Shown here piece after piece: positions 23,042 through 35,072 of a DNA stretch of 64,000 bases (the first letter of the stretch is position 1; each line of letters opens with the position of its first letter). The notes under the pieces were generated by a model that was given only the letters and a program-made list of their open reading frames with translations, did no database searches and had not been told where the DNA came from. Made by a program: the position numbers and the translations under genes. This stretch comes from Silene conica (Eukaryota > Streptophyta > Magnoliopsida > Caryophyllales > Caryophyllaceae). The stretch spans positions 72,890,641 through 72,954,640 of the forward strand of contig CM055313.2 in the NCBI GenBank assembly GCA_029255685.2, given 5' to 3'.

Positions 23042-26000
23042 CTAAATGATATACTTTTTTAAGTGAAGTATATTCCACGATCTGGGTATCATTTCCCCTT
23101 CCATTGTCATTAGCCTGTAGCCCCCATTACCAACTATGCTCTCAACTTGGTATGGGCCCTCCCAGTTGTAAGCAAACTTTCCAGCTTGTCTAAACTTGGT
23201 GTTCTGGAACACCTTTCTCAGGACCAGATCTCCTACTTGCAGGGTTCTGATTCTGACATTTTTGTTGTAGCTCCGGGCCACCATCTGTTTGTACGAGGCC
23301 ATTCTGACGTAGGCACTGGTCCTGAGTTCATCAACAGTGTCCAGGCTACTTGTCATTTCTACTTGGTTCTGGTCCTCAGTTATACACCCGTACCTGTGGG
23401 TTGGGACTTTGACCTCAGAAGGAATTACCGCTTCTGCTCCGAAGACAAGGCTGAAGGGGGTCTGACCTGTTGCTACTTTTGGAGTAGTTCTGTCAGCCCA
23501 CAGGACCAGAGGAAGTTCTTCTGCCCATTTCCCTCCCATTTCTTGTAGTTTCTTTTTCATATTCTCAATGATGATCTTATTACTAGACTCAGCTTGTCCG
23601 TTGGACTGGGGGTTCCTGGGGGTAGATTTCTGGAGTGATACATTCCACCCAGCACAGAAAGCCTCGGTTTTCTTCCCAATGAATTGGGAACCATTGTCAC
23701 ATATTATTTCTGAAGGTATGCCAAATCTGGTGAATATATTGCGCTTAATAAAAGAGATGACCTGTGCTTCGGTGGTCTGGGTGAATGATTCTGCTTCGAT
23801 CCATTTAGAAAAGTAATCTGTCATGGCCAGCATATACATCTTGTTCCCTGGTGCTCTGGGTAGGGGTCCCACAATATCCATCCCCCCACTTCATAAAAGG
23901 CCAAGGAGATATGACCGGGTGCAGAGGCTCTGCTGGTTGGTGATTGACAGATGCGTGTCTTTGACAGGCATCACATTTCCTTGCATACTCCTTTGCATCC
24001 TTGCGCATTGTGGGCCAGAAGTATCCCATTCCGAGGGCTCTATTGGACAGGCTTCTTCCCCCTGCATGATTTCCACAGTCTCCGCTGTGGAGGTCGTGCA
24101 AGACTGTCTGTGCCTCAGTCTGGTCCAGGCAGCGCAAATATGGCCCTGCTAATGATTTCCGGAACAGGGTTCCATCAATTAGCAGGAACCTGGAGGCCTT
24201 CATCCTGAAACTTCGTGCTTCTTTCTTACTGCTAGGCTGAATATCATGTTGCAACCAGTCCAGGTACGACTTTCGCCAATCCTGCTCTGATTCCTGGTCT
24301 GGGTCGTTACTGCAAATAGGCAATTCTTCCTGGTCCGAATCTGGACCAGGAATGGCTGGTTTGAGAACATGGGTGATCGGTATATTGGCTACGTCTACTG
24401 GCTTGAAGGTTGATCCCAGAGTTGCCAGTGCATCCGCCTCTGTGTTCTGTTCCCGAGGTACCTGCTGGATGCAGAATTCTGCGAATCTGCCGATTAACTC
24501 ATTTGCCACACACAAGTAGGCCACCATTGTGGGGTCTCTTGCTTCGTATGCTCCATTGACGTGATTCACAATTAATTGCGAATCACTGTGTACATTGATG
24601 CAGCTGATCCCCATGTCCAGGGCTAATTGTAGCCCTAGGACCAGAGCTTCATATTCAGCTACGTTGTTGGTGGTTTTGAACTCACACCGGACTGCTTGGC
24701 TGATTAAGTCACCTTCTGATGATCTAAGGATAAACCCAACTCCTGACCCTCTGGCGTTTGATGCCTTATCTACTCGTAGCTCCCAGGTGCCTGACTTGAC
24801 ATCTTGGTGTAGGTGCAGGATTTCCTGCTCTGCTTGGGTCTGGAGTGCTAGGCTGAAGTCGGAGACGAAGTCTGCGAGGGCTTGTGACTTTATGGCTGTG
24901 CGCGATTCAAACTGGAGATCATATCCACTGAGGTGCACAGACCATTTAGCCATTCGTCTTGATAGTTCTGGCTTTCTCACAACCGTCTTGAGTGGGTGAT
25001 TGGTAACCACTGAGATGGTATGAGACTCAAAGTATGGACGCAGCTTATAGGATGATGTGACCAATGCTAATACTAGTTTCTCAAGTGAGGTATACCTTGC
25101 TTCTGCTGGCAGTAATGATTTGCTGACGTAGTACACCGGGTGCTGAGCTCCTTCGTGCTGTCGGACCAGAACTGCGCTTACTGCTGCTTCGGTTACTGAG
25201 AGGTACATGAGCAGGACCTCCCCCTGCTCTGGCTTGGATAGCAGGGGTGGGCTGCTCAGGTACTGTTTTAGTTCCTGGAATGCTTTTTCGTGCTCGGGTG
25301 TCCAATCAAACTTCTGGCTTTTCCTAAGAATATCATAGAATAGTCTGCACCGGTCTGAGGATCTGGAGATAAACCTGCTCAGGGCTGCTACTCTTCCCGT
25401 CAGACGCTGCACATCTTTGGGCTTCTGGGGTGACTCCAACTGCAGAACTGCTTTGATCTGTTCTGTGTTGGCTTCTATCCCTCTCTGTGTTACCATATAC
25501 CCCAGGAATTTCCCACTAGAAACTTCAAAAGTACACTTAGCTGGATTTAACTTCATCTTGTACTTCCGGAGGGTGTTGAATGTTTCCTCCAGGTGCTGGG
25601 TGTGGTCTGCCGATTGCTTGGATTTGACCACCATATCGTCTATGTATACTTCCATATTGCGTCCTATCTGGTCTTTGAACATCATATTGACGAGCCGCTG
25701 ATATGTAGAGCCAACATTCTTAAGACCGAAGGGCATTACATTGTAGCAGTAAATGCCTCTTTCGGACCTGAATGTTGTCTTCTCCTGGTCTGCCGGGTCC
25801 ATTTTGATCTGATTGTACCCGCTCCAGGCATCTAGGAAAGTCAACATTTCGTGGCCTGCAGTGGCGTCCACCATAGCATCTATATGTGGCAAGGGGAATG
25901 GGTCCTTGGGGCAGGCTTTATTCAGGTCTGTGAAATCCACGCAGACCCTCCACTTGCCATTCTTTTTTGGTACCACCACTACATTAGATAACCATTCTGG

Positions 26001-26295
26001 GTACTTGACTTCCCTAATCTTTCCTGCCTCCAGAAGGTTATCCACCTCCTGGTTTATGATCTGGTGTCTTTCTGCTGCGAATTCCCTGCGTCTCTGTTAC
26101 ACTGGTCTGAATCCTGGATCTATGCTAAGCTTGTGTGTTATGATCTCTGGGTCTATGCCAATCATGTCTTTGTGAGACCAGGCAAAGCAGTCTACGTACT
26201 TTCGGAGCAGCTGGAGGAGCTGCTGGCGCAGATTTCCAGAGCACTCTGAGCCTACGAACACGGTCCTCTCTGGGTGCTGCTCATCCAGGCGGACC
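23042..26295 (-). pseudogene. reverse transcriptase, two RNase H domains and integrase of element B, nearly open
   Basis: RT: VVVPKKNGKWRVCVDFTDLN, LPHIDAMVD, MPFGLKN, YIDDM (YIDD at 25635-25646). First RNase H: FDWTPEHEKAFQELK to YDLQFES. Second RNase H: WELRVDKASNARGSGVGFIL, NNVAEYEALVLGLQLALDMG, VHSDSQLIVNHV, REQNTEADALATL. Integrase: [65 protein letters not shown]; it ends HLKKYII and stops at 23042-23044. Two visible lesions: TAA near 26098 where element A has CAG, just upstream of RT, and one extra G in the run at 23882-23887 (six G on the minus strand, five in A), shifting the frame at the start of the integrase core. Confidence 0.93.
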
Positions 26296-28434
26296 TCATC
26301 GATTTCTGCCTGCTGGGGCTCGATGTAATCCTCTTGGATGTGCAGTTGCTGTAGTTGCTATGCTCTGGCAGCTGGTGGTCTGGTGGTCCTTTTGAGAGCT
26401 ACTTTGTAGCAATCCTTGGCCTCCTCCTGATCTCCCCGTATCTCCTGGACTCCTCACGGTGTAGGAAATTTCAGGCACTGGTGATACGTTTGACGGGATT
26501 GCTCGCATTTCGTGGATCCAGGGCCTGCCAAGAATAACATTGTAAGTAGATGGACCATCAATAACTAGGTATCTTACCTGTTTGTTCAGCCCTCCGGCGT
26601 AGGTGGGGATGGTGATTTCCCCCAGGGTATGCACTGTTTCTCCACTGAACCCGACCAGAGGAATGGCTTTCTTTGTCAGGTCCTTTTCGTCAAATCCCAT
26701 GCTCTTTAGTGCATCCAGCATTAGTAGGTTGACGGAACTGCCGGTGTCCACCATGACCTTCCTGACCTCACAATTGCCGATGTTCAATGTGATGATCAGG
26801 GCATCATGGTGTTGCTCTAGTACAGCTTCTGCGTCTGTTTCGTCAAAGGTCACTGCTGGGAGGTCCTGCCTTGCTATTCTGCATGATGATTCTGGCTTGT
26901 CTCCCTTAGTTGCAGTTACACGTCTTTTGGCTGCTGAGTAGGTGAGCCCACACAGCTCTGATCCTCCAGTGATGACATTGACGATTCTATTGCAAGGAGG
27001 GGCTGGTGAGGGCTGCACCTGGCTGGCTGCATTGACTCTGGTGGACTTCTCTGGGAGCAGATGATCCAAGTTGCCTCGGTCATACTGGAATCGGACCTCC
27101 TTCCTGAGGGTATAACATTCATCCGTAGTATGACCTATGTCATCGTGGAATTCACATATTTTGCTAGCATCACGACGGTCGTTGGGTCGCTCCTCTTTCT
27201 TCTTTGGCCATCTGACTCCCTTGAGTTCTTTTAAGGCCTTCAGCAAGCCAGCCATTCCGGTGGTAAAGCCATACTCGCTGACCTTCGGAGGTAGATCTGC
27301 ATCATTTTTACCACTGGTGCTCTCGGATACTTTGCTTACTGGCTTGCTGTAGGGCTTTGATCTTTCGCTTCTTTTTTCTACTGGCGCCTTCCTAGACACA
27401 GGTTCTGTGTCATAGGCACTTCTTCTGGAGGCAGCATCTTCTTCCAGCCTCATGGCCGCAACTGCCTGGGCCTGTACATCAGCAAAGGCAGTGCATGGAT
27501 GCATTGTCAACTGCTTGTACAGGTCTGAATCGTGATGTAACCCTCTGCGGAAGGCTTCGATGGCAGTGGGTACATCACATTGTGGAATGGAAACCTTCTC
27601 TTTGTTGAATCTGGTGAGGTAATCTCGAGTTGTTTCCTCGAATCCTTGAACAATTCTGTATAGATCACTGGTCTGCTTTTCTGGCTTCATGCTGCTGGCA
27701 AACTGCTGATTAAAGGCATTAACCAGATCTGCAAAGGAAGAGATGCTGCGGTTGGGCAATCCCACGAACCAGTGCAGGGCTGCTCCGGACAGGGTTGATC
27801 CGAATCCCTTGCACATGCAGGCCTCCTTAAGTGCTCCAGTTGCGGTCACCACCATCATTTTCTGCTTATACTGATTTATGTGGTCCAGGGGGTCGGCCGT
27901 ACCATCGTATAGTGTCATGGTTGGTGGCACAAACCCCTCGGGCACATTGATCTGGGCGATATTGTCGATGAATGGTGAATCTGCATAGCTGTCTTGGGAA
28001 GCTTTCTCCATGGGCCTTGGCATACCAGGTATCTTGGTGATCATGTCTTTCAACTTCTGGTAGCGCTGGTCTGAGAGACTGCCTGCTCCAGGGAACGGAT
28101 TGGCTGGCGGAGGGAAGAAGCCTAAAGGGGCTCCTCCCAGGATCCTGAGGTCGGGTTGACAGGCGGAGGGAAGAAGCCTGGAGGGGCTCCTCCCCAAGGG
28201 CCTGCGGCTGTTTGACTGGCTACTACGGGCGAATGGAAACCTGGTCCTGGATGCCAACCAACTGCTGACCGCGCTGGTGCTCCTCCTTGCCACCCTCCAA
28301 TGCTGGACTGGTTCACGGGTGCTGCTCCTACTGAGATCTCTGGCGTTCGTCCGATGGTAGGCTGCAGAGGGGTACCTGAAAAAAATCAAAGGATCAGTCC
28401 CAGGAGGAAAACAAGGTGTAGGATTACCTGCAGG
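26296..28434 (-). pseudogene. gag C-terminal part and aspartic protease of element B
   Basis: After a frame-scrambled Pro/Gly-rich stretch (28100-28390), which includes a short tandem duplication of the GGAGGGAAGAAGCCT region, the capsid domain is open: GFVPPTMTLYDGTADPLDHI, LPNRSISSFADLVNAFNQQF. A complete CEFHDDIGHTTDEC knuckle follows, then the protease with intact active site KVMVDTGSSVNLLMLDALK and the second conserved stretch YNVILGRPWIHEM. The frame is lost after MRAIPSNVSPVPE; residues beyond that (about 26296-26470) are out of frame with RT. Confidence 0.88.
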
Positions 28435-29016
28435 CTAAACTGGTCTGGACTGTGGTGCTCCAAACACAGATGAGTCCAGATCTAGTATCTCCAGGCCACT
28501 ACTCGGGGTGATGACACCTAGATCCAGTCTGGTGACGATCTCCTGGGGAATTGACCGATTCAGCCCTCCTCTCCCGAAGGGATTGAAGGTTTGTCCAGGC
28601 CCTGGTTGTAACATTCTGAACGGCTGCTCTGGACGTGCGACTGCGGCGATCTGCTCTCTCAGGTCCAGATTGTCCTTCTTCAGGCCCTTTATGGCTTCCT
28701 GCAGAGCACTCATTCCCTGGACCACCATCTGCATCGGATCTGTACGGGGAGCCTGCAACTGCTGGCCTACTCCGGGCATCTGGGCTTCTCTACTCCTGCT
28801 GGGGCTGCTCTCTCTGCTCTGCCTTGGGGAAGCAGACACAGGGGGTGGTCTGGGAACCTGAGGAGGTTTGCTGGATAAGACCACAACCTTCGAGGCTGTG
28901 GTCTGACTTACGACCAGGGATGGTCCTGCGAGACCAACGGACACAGTAGGCTTGGTCCCACTGGACTGGGCTGGCATGCTCTGAGAACTGGAAGAGTTGG
29001 CTTTGGTCCCAGACAT
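28435..29016 (-). pseudogene. gag N-terminal part of element B
   Basis: Starts MSGTKANSSSSQSMPAQSSG, the same start as element A, about 45 bp inside the primer-binding site. It is Ser/Pro/Gln-rich with a possible short helical segment (MQMVVQGMSALQEAIKGLKK). A TAG at about 28435 ends the frame before the capsid domain; homologous sequence continues in the next entry after frame changes, so the full Gag cannot be made from this copy. Confidence 0.85.
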
Positions 29017-29062
29017 GCTTGTTGTGACGAGATAGCGGTTTTAAATATTGGAATGCGCACTA

Positions 29063-29082
29063 TGCCCCACGGTGGGCGCCAA
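29063..29082 (-). promoter_or_regulatory. primer-binding site of element B
   Basis: The minus strand reads TTGGCGCCCACCGTGGGGC immediately inside the 5' LTR, identical in its core to that of element A. Confidence 0.8.
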
Positions 29083-29084
29083 AT

Positions 29085-29598
29085 TATTTTGGTAAAATTT
29101 CTACCGGATCGAGTTTTTGTGATGCGGGTCAAAGTGTCAACCAATATAAAGATTAACGTAGCAAACGAATGTGAAAGTTAAAGAAGTAAAATAACGACAC
29201 AGGAATTTTTGGTGACGCGGAAAAACCCAATGAGGGAAACAACCGCGGGGGGAACAGAATCCCACCAATATTTTTACTATGATCGAGTAATATCGCTGTT
29301 TTTTATGAGTACAAGTGCTTGCGTAAGTAGTAAGTTTACAACGTGTGAACTGAATAATGAAAATGCCCTAGCTTCCCTTTTTATAGCTTTGGATTTTGGG
29401 CTAACTGAATCTGCTCTGGTCCTGGGCTGCTCCGGGAATATAGGAGTAAGTTGAGGAGAATATGCTTCTAGGGTTTTTGACCTTTTCTTCTCCTTTCAAC
29501 GGCTCTTTCCTTACGTATAATCTGCTTCGTAATGGGCTGCATATATTTTTATTCGTCTTTGGGCCCAATCGATGTGATAGCGGATTTTGGGCTAAACA
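29085..29598 (-). repeat. 5' LTR of element B
   Basis: 514 bp, starting TGTTTAGCCCAAAATCCGC on the minus strand. It carries the promoter for the genomic RNA; a minus-strand TATAAAAAGG lies at about 29376-29385. Confidence 0.94.
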
Positions 29599-31166
29599 GC
29601 AGCCATATCTAGTCCAAATTCAACTTTTTGGCTTGAAGCCATGAAATCCGAAATTAATTCTATGGAAGATAATCAAGTTTGGAACTTGGTTGATTTGCCT
29701 GAAAACGTCAAACCGCTTCAGTGCAAATGGATCTTCAAAATCAAGAATGGCATAGAGGGACATGATGATGTCTACAAAGCTAGGCTTGTAGCAAAAGGTT
29801 TCACTCAAATTCATGGTCTGCACTATGATAAAACTTTTGCTCCTGTTGCTATGTTAAGATCAATTCTGATTATGTTAGCGATTGCCGTATTTCATGATTT
29901 TGAAATATGGCAAATGGATGTTAAAACCGCCTTCCTAAATGGGCATTTAGAGGAGGAGGTGTACATGGTACAACCTAAAGGTTTTAAGGATCCTAAAAAT
30001 CCTAACAAAGTGTGCAAGCTAAATATGTCCATTTATGGGATTAAGCAAGCATCAAGAAGTTGGAATCATCGATTCAATCATGTGATAAAAGAGAATGGGT
30101 TCACTCGAAGTGTCGAAGAACCTTGTTTATACATGAAGTTCAGTGGGAGCAAAGTTATGTTTCTAATCTTGTATGTAGATGACATACTCCTCATTGGTAA
30201 CGATGTTACCATGTTGACTTCAGTCAAGGAATGGTTAGGAAAGCATTTCCAAATGAAAGATTTGGGAAATGCACAACGCATACTGGGTATTAGGATCTTT
30301 ATAGAAAGATCCAAAAGAATATTGGCACTAAGCCAAGAATCTTATGTGGATAAAATCCTTCGTCGTTTCAACATGGAGAATTCTAAAAGAGGACTCGTTC
30401 CAATGGGAAGTGGGATTTCCTTGAGCAAATCTCAATCACCCACTCCTGATGAAACAGAACATGTTGAACGAATGAAGGACATACCCTATGCTTCAGCTGT
30501 TGGGTCAACCATGTATGCCATGACTTGTATTCGTCCAGATGTGTCATATGCTTTAAGCATGACAAGTAGATACCAAGCCAATCCAGGTGAAAAACACTGG
30601 ATAGCCGTTAAGACTATCCTTAAGTACTTGAGGAGAACTAAGGACCTATTCTTAGTGTTTGGAGGAGAAGATGAGTTGAGTGTAAAGGGTTACACTGACT
30701 CAAGCTTTCAAACAGATGCGGATGATCTGAAATCCCAGGCTGGCTTTATCTATATGATCAATGGTGGTGCGGTAAGCTGGAGAAGCTTCAAGGAGCCAGT
30801 TGTTGCAGATTCTACTACAGAGGCTGATTACATTGCAGCATCAGAAGCTGCGAAGGAAGCTGTATGGATTAGGCAATTCTTGGAAGGACTAAAGGTAGTC
30901 CCCGAAGCCAAGGATCATATCAGAATCCTTTGTGATAACAGTGGGGCTATCTTTCAAGCAAAGGAGCCAAGTCTAGCAATAAGTTCAAACATGTACTCAT
31001 AAAATTTCATGTAATTAGAGACTTTATTGAAAGGAAGGAAGTTGCGGTTTGTAAGGTTGGGACAGAGGATAATATTGCTGATCCTGTAACCAAGCCTTTA
31101 TCGCAGGCTAAGCATGACCGACATGTAGCATCCATGGGTCTTAAACGCATGTCAGATATGTACTAG
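29599..31166 (+). pseudogene. copia reverse transcriptase and RNase H (second half of the split pol)
   Basis: Resumes directly after the GCAGC duplication with AAISSPNSTFWLEAMKSE, continuing the sentence broken at 19377. RT motifs are CKWIFKIK, KGFTQIHGLHYDKTFAPVA, QMDVKTAFLNG and catalytic YVDDILLIGND (30174 onward). RNase H includes GYTDSSFQTDADD, WRSFKEPVVADSTTEADYIA and LCDNSGAI. The open frame stops at 31002, but homologous sequence (FHVIRDFIERKEVAVCKV, ADPVTKPLS, MGLKRMSDMY) follows in other frames to TAG at 31164-31166, so one or more small indels lie near 30975. Confidence 0.93.
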
Positions 31167-31956
31167 ATTATGAGAATGAAATAAAGAGTTATTTTTCAAG
31201 TTGTTCATAATTCATTTATCGTTATAGAGTTTAATTACTCAAAAACAAGGTCATGGAATATTCAAATGGGATGGTAAGACCATATTGAACCCCATTAAAG
31301 TGAATTGAATTATCATGACCTCGCCCCTAGTTGCTTAAGTGAGGTGACGTCTCAATGCAACCAGGTGTGTGATGCGATTGATGGCGAGTTCAATTGCCAT
31401 AGAGTCATACGAGATGACTAATCGATCACCTAGGCATAGACATGTTAAGATACATTTGTCGGGCTAATGACCACTGATAGAGCTCTGGCGTACTCTTATT
31501 AAAAGACTGCCTGGTCGTGGCGGGAGCATCTATCTTGTTTCACATGAGTCAGTTCTTGGACTAATGATTGTTCTCTGAAGTGACATAGTTTTCAGATTAA
31601 CTTTGATTTATGTCCTAACACCTTCGTAACTGGGATTTATAAGGACATATTTTGGGTTATGATGGGCTGTGGCCAGCCGGAAGGAATAGGTCGATTAGGA
31701 ATTGTCCACCCCTTGTCAGGGTTGAGAAATATCTCTAGGCCACTCGAGGAGAATAATAACTAGAAATGCGTGGCCACGCTCGGAGGTATCTATGGTAGAT
31801 AATTCCGGTCAATAGTTATAACTCCAGATCAAGAAAAACCACTCTAGATTTAAATCAATTACGGGCACGACCTGAGAGGACGCCATGCATTGAGTGGGAG
31901 ATAGTAATATGGCAAGAGAATTGGTAACACACACTTGTCTCGGACAAGTGGGAGAT
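31167..31956 (+). other. 3' untranslated region and polypurine tract of the copia element
   Basis: About 790 bp without a gene between the RNase H stop and the right LTR. It ends with the polypurine tract ACAAGTGGGAGAT (31944-31956), directly followed by TGTTAGAGG. Confidence 0.75.
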
Positions 31957-33169
31957 TGTTAGAGGATGTGTCCTCAACAATAGTGTGTTGACATAATTAA
32001 AACTCATTTGAATGAAACACAACTGGGAGTGTTACTCTTTTAAAGTCGACTGATCAACATTTACCGATAATGATTGGCTGTCTAGAGTTTGACATTATCG
32101 TCATATGATGGTGGTGATCAGTTGATCCCTTAAGGTCATATCTTTAGGGAATTCCGTCTCAATGGAATAATTAATTAATATTGTATTGGATACGAATTAA
32201 TTAATAACTACAAATTTGGATATGATTTTACGTGACAAATATTATTGTAATGGGATTATAATAATAAAGGACGAAGTAATAAAATGGTTTTATTACACGG
32301 TTTTATTTATTCGTTTAGGAAACGATTAAATTGAGAATGAACACGGTTGATCATAAAATTACAAAGAGTTGCAATTAAAATTATGATATTACATTTTACA
32401 CCCCATTTCAAATTGCATAATTAACAAATTAGGTCATGTGTTATGGGACATGTGTGACATGTTACAAATTAACACAATTGACAAAAATAAAATGGGTCTA
32501 TTATACACCCCATTTCAGCCGTGATATTGGATGCACAATATGATTGTGTGTTTTATACACTAAACCTATGTTTAGGTGTGTAAGATTGTGTAAGAATATG
32601 TAAGGCATATTGTGTGCTTTGTGTAAGGAAAAGAATGTCATGCATTGGCCTTGTGTTGCTTGAGATAGCTGGCTATATTGCTTGAACAAGCAAGGTCATC
32701 TTGCCTCTTATAAGTACATAGCACACTACATGCAAACATACTTGAAGTTCCATACTTAGTCATGATTCTTACAACATCTCATTCTCAATATATTCACTAG
32801 AAAATAGTTTTTCTAGCATTGTAAAATCATTAGTACTCTAATAATATTAAGAGTAATATTATTATTAATTCTAGTTTACTAATACAATTTTTCTAGTAAC
32901 AAAAAATGTTTTGGTTTGAGATTGGGTCCTTGATACGCATCTTTTGGAGACGATTTTGTGTTAGATCGTTTTAAGGGTATTCGGTTTTGAAGACTCAAAT
33001 TAATAGGTGATTAGTTGAGTATAAACCTTCTAAAACCAATGTAAGGGCATTCATTCATCTTATGTAATCATCATGCATGTATAAGATCTTATTAAGTTTT
33101 ATGACTAAACTTAAAGAAACAAAACTCACATTAGATATGAGTATAAAATCTGGAATTAGATTTCCAACA
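31957..33169 (+). repeat. right (3') LTR of the copia element
   Basis: 1,213 bp. It matches the left LTR, but a block of about 85 bp near 32393 is replaced by TTACACCCCATTTCA, a short copy of the ATACACCCCATTTCAG found about 110 bp downstream in the same LTR (32503). Confidence 0.93.
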
Positions 33170-34904
33170 AAAGCCCGCTCCAGCTTGGACTACGCTGCCT
33201 CAAGCTGACCCTGGAAAGTCTTCTCCTGCGCCTTTAGCTGCTCCTGGCCCAAAGCAAGGTTCCGTCGAGAGCGTTCACAAGCTGCCTGCAGATTTTCCCT
33301 CAGCGCCTCCTCATATTCCTGCCTAGCCAACACTTCCTGCTCCTTCTTAGCCAGCACCTCCTGCATCTTCCCCAAGGGCTCCACACGAGTCGTCTGCATA
33401 CGCTGGAGCTCTGTCAGCAGAGCCTCGCTCTGTCGTTTGGCGCACAACGAAAGCTCCAGGGCCTGGAAATTCAAACCAGGTCAGATTTTTTTAAAAAAAA
33501 AGAAGAAGAAAAAAAAAAGAAGCTACCTCAAAAGTAACCTCAGTAGCATGCCTAACCATGTCCTTGAAAGCACGCGGCTGCAGGATAGAGGCCGAGGCAG
33601 GGAATAACGGCGAATCCAGTCCATGCCAGAGAGAAGTCTTTGACCCACCAAAGCCCTCGGGAAACTCCAGTTGCAGGGCAGTAGTGGAAGGCTCTCAAGA
33701 GGATATCCGAGGAAGACGCTCAGACAAAGCTTTAAAACCAGGGATAGGAATTTCGAGAGGGGCCGGATCTGTGAAATCAGAGGTCGCAGGTACATGTTCC
33801 TGGACCGGCTCAATTGCGCCCACCTCAATGGGAGCAGCCTTGGACCTAGCTCCAGAAGAAGGCTCCTCAATAACATCTACCTTCTTCTACTTTGAGGATC
33901 CAGCATCCCCAGGAGTAAACCTCTTTCTCCTCAGCTGCATAACCCTATCTACATTTACTCTGGGCTTGCCTGAAAAGAACAACATTGAAGAATTAAAACC
34001 TCAAACCATCATAACATGCATCCGGCCAATAAACACTAGTAAACAAAATCGTACCTTCCTTCTTAACCGCCAGAATGGCCGAATCCTTGACCAGCTTAGA
34101 GAATGTCCTCTCAGCGGCAGGCAGGTCAATGAGCTTGGCCTTAGAAGCAGGACCATCCTCAGCCACATGAAGCTTGGCCAAGTCAGCTCCTGAAAAACCA
34201 ACCACTCATTCGCAAAAGGTAACAACGAGAAAAATCCAAGTCAGAAAATCAAAACAAAACACAATTCGTACCTTCCACCGACTGCCATTTGGAGAAAATA
34301 TAGTCAAGAGAGTACGGAAGAGTGTCGATTTTGACAAATATGAAACGAGTAAACCACTTGCTGTCGTCTGGAGTGGTGAAAAAAACGATCGCAGAAGGCA
34401 TATCGCCATGGCCGCGAGTGATGCACTGGCTATGACCCAAGGAGCGAGGAGAAAACCACTGCCCCAAGTCAGCTAGCCCAATATCCAGCCCACGCTCACG
34501 GTTGAGAGCACAAATACTTAGCAAGACTCGCCATGCATGAGGTGCCACTTGGCATATAGCGAGTTTTGTCAGCTTCAAGAAGTCAATGATCAAATCAGGG
34601 AACGGAAACCTTAAACCTAGACGGAAGGGATACTCATAAAAACAAGCCCAACCTTCCCTCTCGAAGTCGGTCTTCTCACCCAGAAGGGGGAGGTGAAAAA
34701 CGACTCCCTTGGGAAAGCCAAACTTCAACCTAATAAGGGAGAGGTGAGACTCATTGAAAGCGGAGTCACACAAGTGTTTGGCCGCGAGAAGCTTCTGAGA
34801 GGGAAAGGGACTAGAATAGTCCCAGACGTAAACGAAGAGCCAGAGGATCCTGCAGTAGCAGATGTAGCAGCAGGAGTAGCAGCAGATGAACTGGGGCCAG
34901 ACAT

Positions 34905-35022
34905 AATTTGGAGACGGTAAAAATTTCAAAGGAAGATGAAAAGTAAAAGAAAGATTTGAAGGAGAAGAAAATTCGCAGAAGGTAAAGTAAAAAGTGAAAA
35001 CACGTTTTGGGGGTAATATATA
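34905..35022. other. short leader/PPT region of element A
   Basis: Only about 120 bp separates the opposite-strand ATG from the 3' LTR remnant, against about 400 bp in element B. It keeps a polypurine-tract-like TTTTGGGGGT at about 35006-35015, but lacks the TATA-bearing promoter region seen in B. Confidence 0.55.
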
Positions 35023-35072
35023 TTTGACCCGCATCACGATAATATTGACTAGGTAGAAATTTTACCAAAACA
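35023..35072 (+). repeat. 3' LTR remnant of element A, last 50 bp only
   Basis: TTTGACCCGCATCACGATAA through ACCAAAACA matches the last 50 bp of the 5' LTR (6695-6744) with three or fewer differences. The first roughly 450 bp of the 3' LTR are missing, although the polypurine tract just before and the GTTAC duplication just after are intact. Confidence 0.85.

Larger units (their letters stand above)
19378..29598 (-). mobile_element. Ty3/gypsy Tat-lineage LTR retrotransposon (element B), 10.2 kb, youngest large insertion
   Basis: Two near-identical LTRs are flanked by the 5-bp duplication GCAGC (19373-19377 and 29599-29603). Element order on the minus strand is LTR, primer-binding site, gag, protease, RT, two RNase H domains, integrase, an opposite-strand (plus) gene, polypurine tract, LTR. 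By eye the LTRs differ by four substitutions and one 1-bp indel over 513 bp, so the insertion is recent. It interrupts the copia pol after the codons for STYKAA. A few frame breaks make this copy non-autonomous. Confidence 0.95.
13647..33169 (+). mobile_element. Ty1/copia LTR retrotransposon, about 9.3 kb without its insertion
   Basis: The LTRs start TGTTGGAGG/TGTTAGAGG and end TTTCCAACA, flanked by the 5-bp duplication AAAGC (13642-13646 and 33170-33174). The order gag-protease-integrase-RT-RNase H is the copia order. It landed in exon 4 of the opposite-strand gene of element A. Element B (19378-29598) later split its pol between integrase and RT. The mutations present (a frameshift before the insertion point, another near the end) make it inactive. 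Confidence 0.93.
13309..34904 (-). pseudogene. opposite-strand spliced gene of element A, split by the copia insertion
   Basis: Homologous along its length to the open gene at 20294-22405 of element B. Exons in transcript order: 34904-34272, 34189-34055, 33969-33527, then 33462-33175 continued after the copia insertion at 13646-13309 (stop TAG 13311-13309). Exon borders fall at the same places as in B and retain GT-AG. Exon 1 is 633 nt against 634 in B because one base is missing in the GGGAC run near 34815, shifting the frame. Exon 3 has in-frame TAG (AAG TAG AAG, near 33887) and TGA. The retained similarity includes FGFPKGVVFHLPLLGEKTDF and PHAWRVLLSICALNRE. Dead copy, useful for comparison. 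Confidence 0.82.
6247..35072 (+). mobile_element. Ty3/gypsy Tat-lineage LTR retrotransposon (element A), about 9.3 kb without its insertion
   Basis: It starts TGTTTAGCCC and ends ACCAAAACA, with the 5-bp duplication GTTAC at 6242-6246 and 35073-35077. Order: 5' LTR, primer-binding site, gag, protease, RT, RNase H, second RNase H, integrase, then an opposite-strand gene and a remnant 3' LTR. A copia element (13647-33169) splits the opposite-strand gene. Many stops and frameshifts make A a dead copy. Lineage follows from the double RNase H and family resemblance to element B. Confidence 0.92.
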
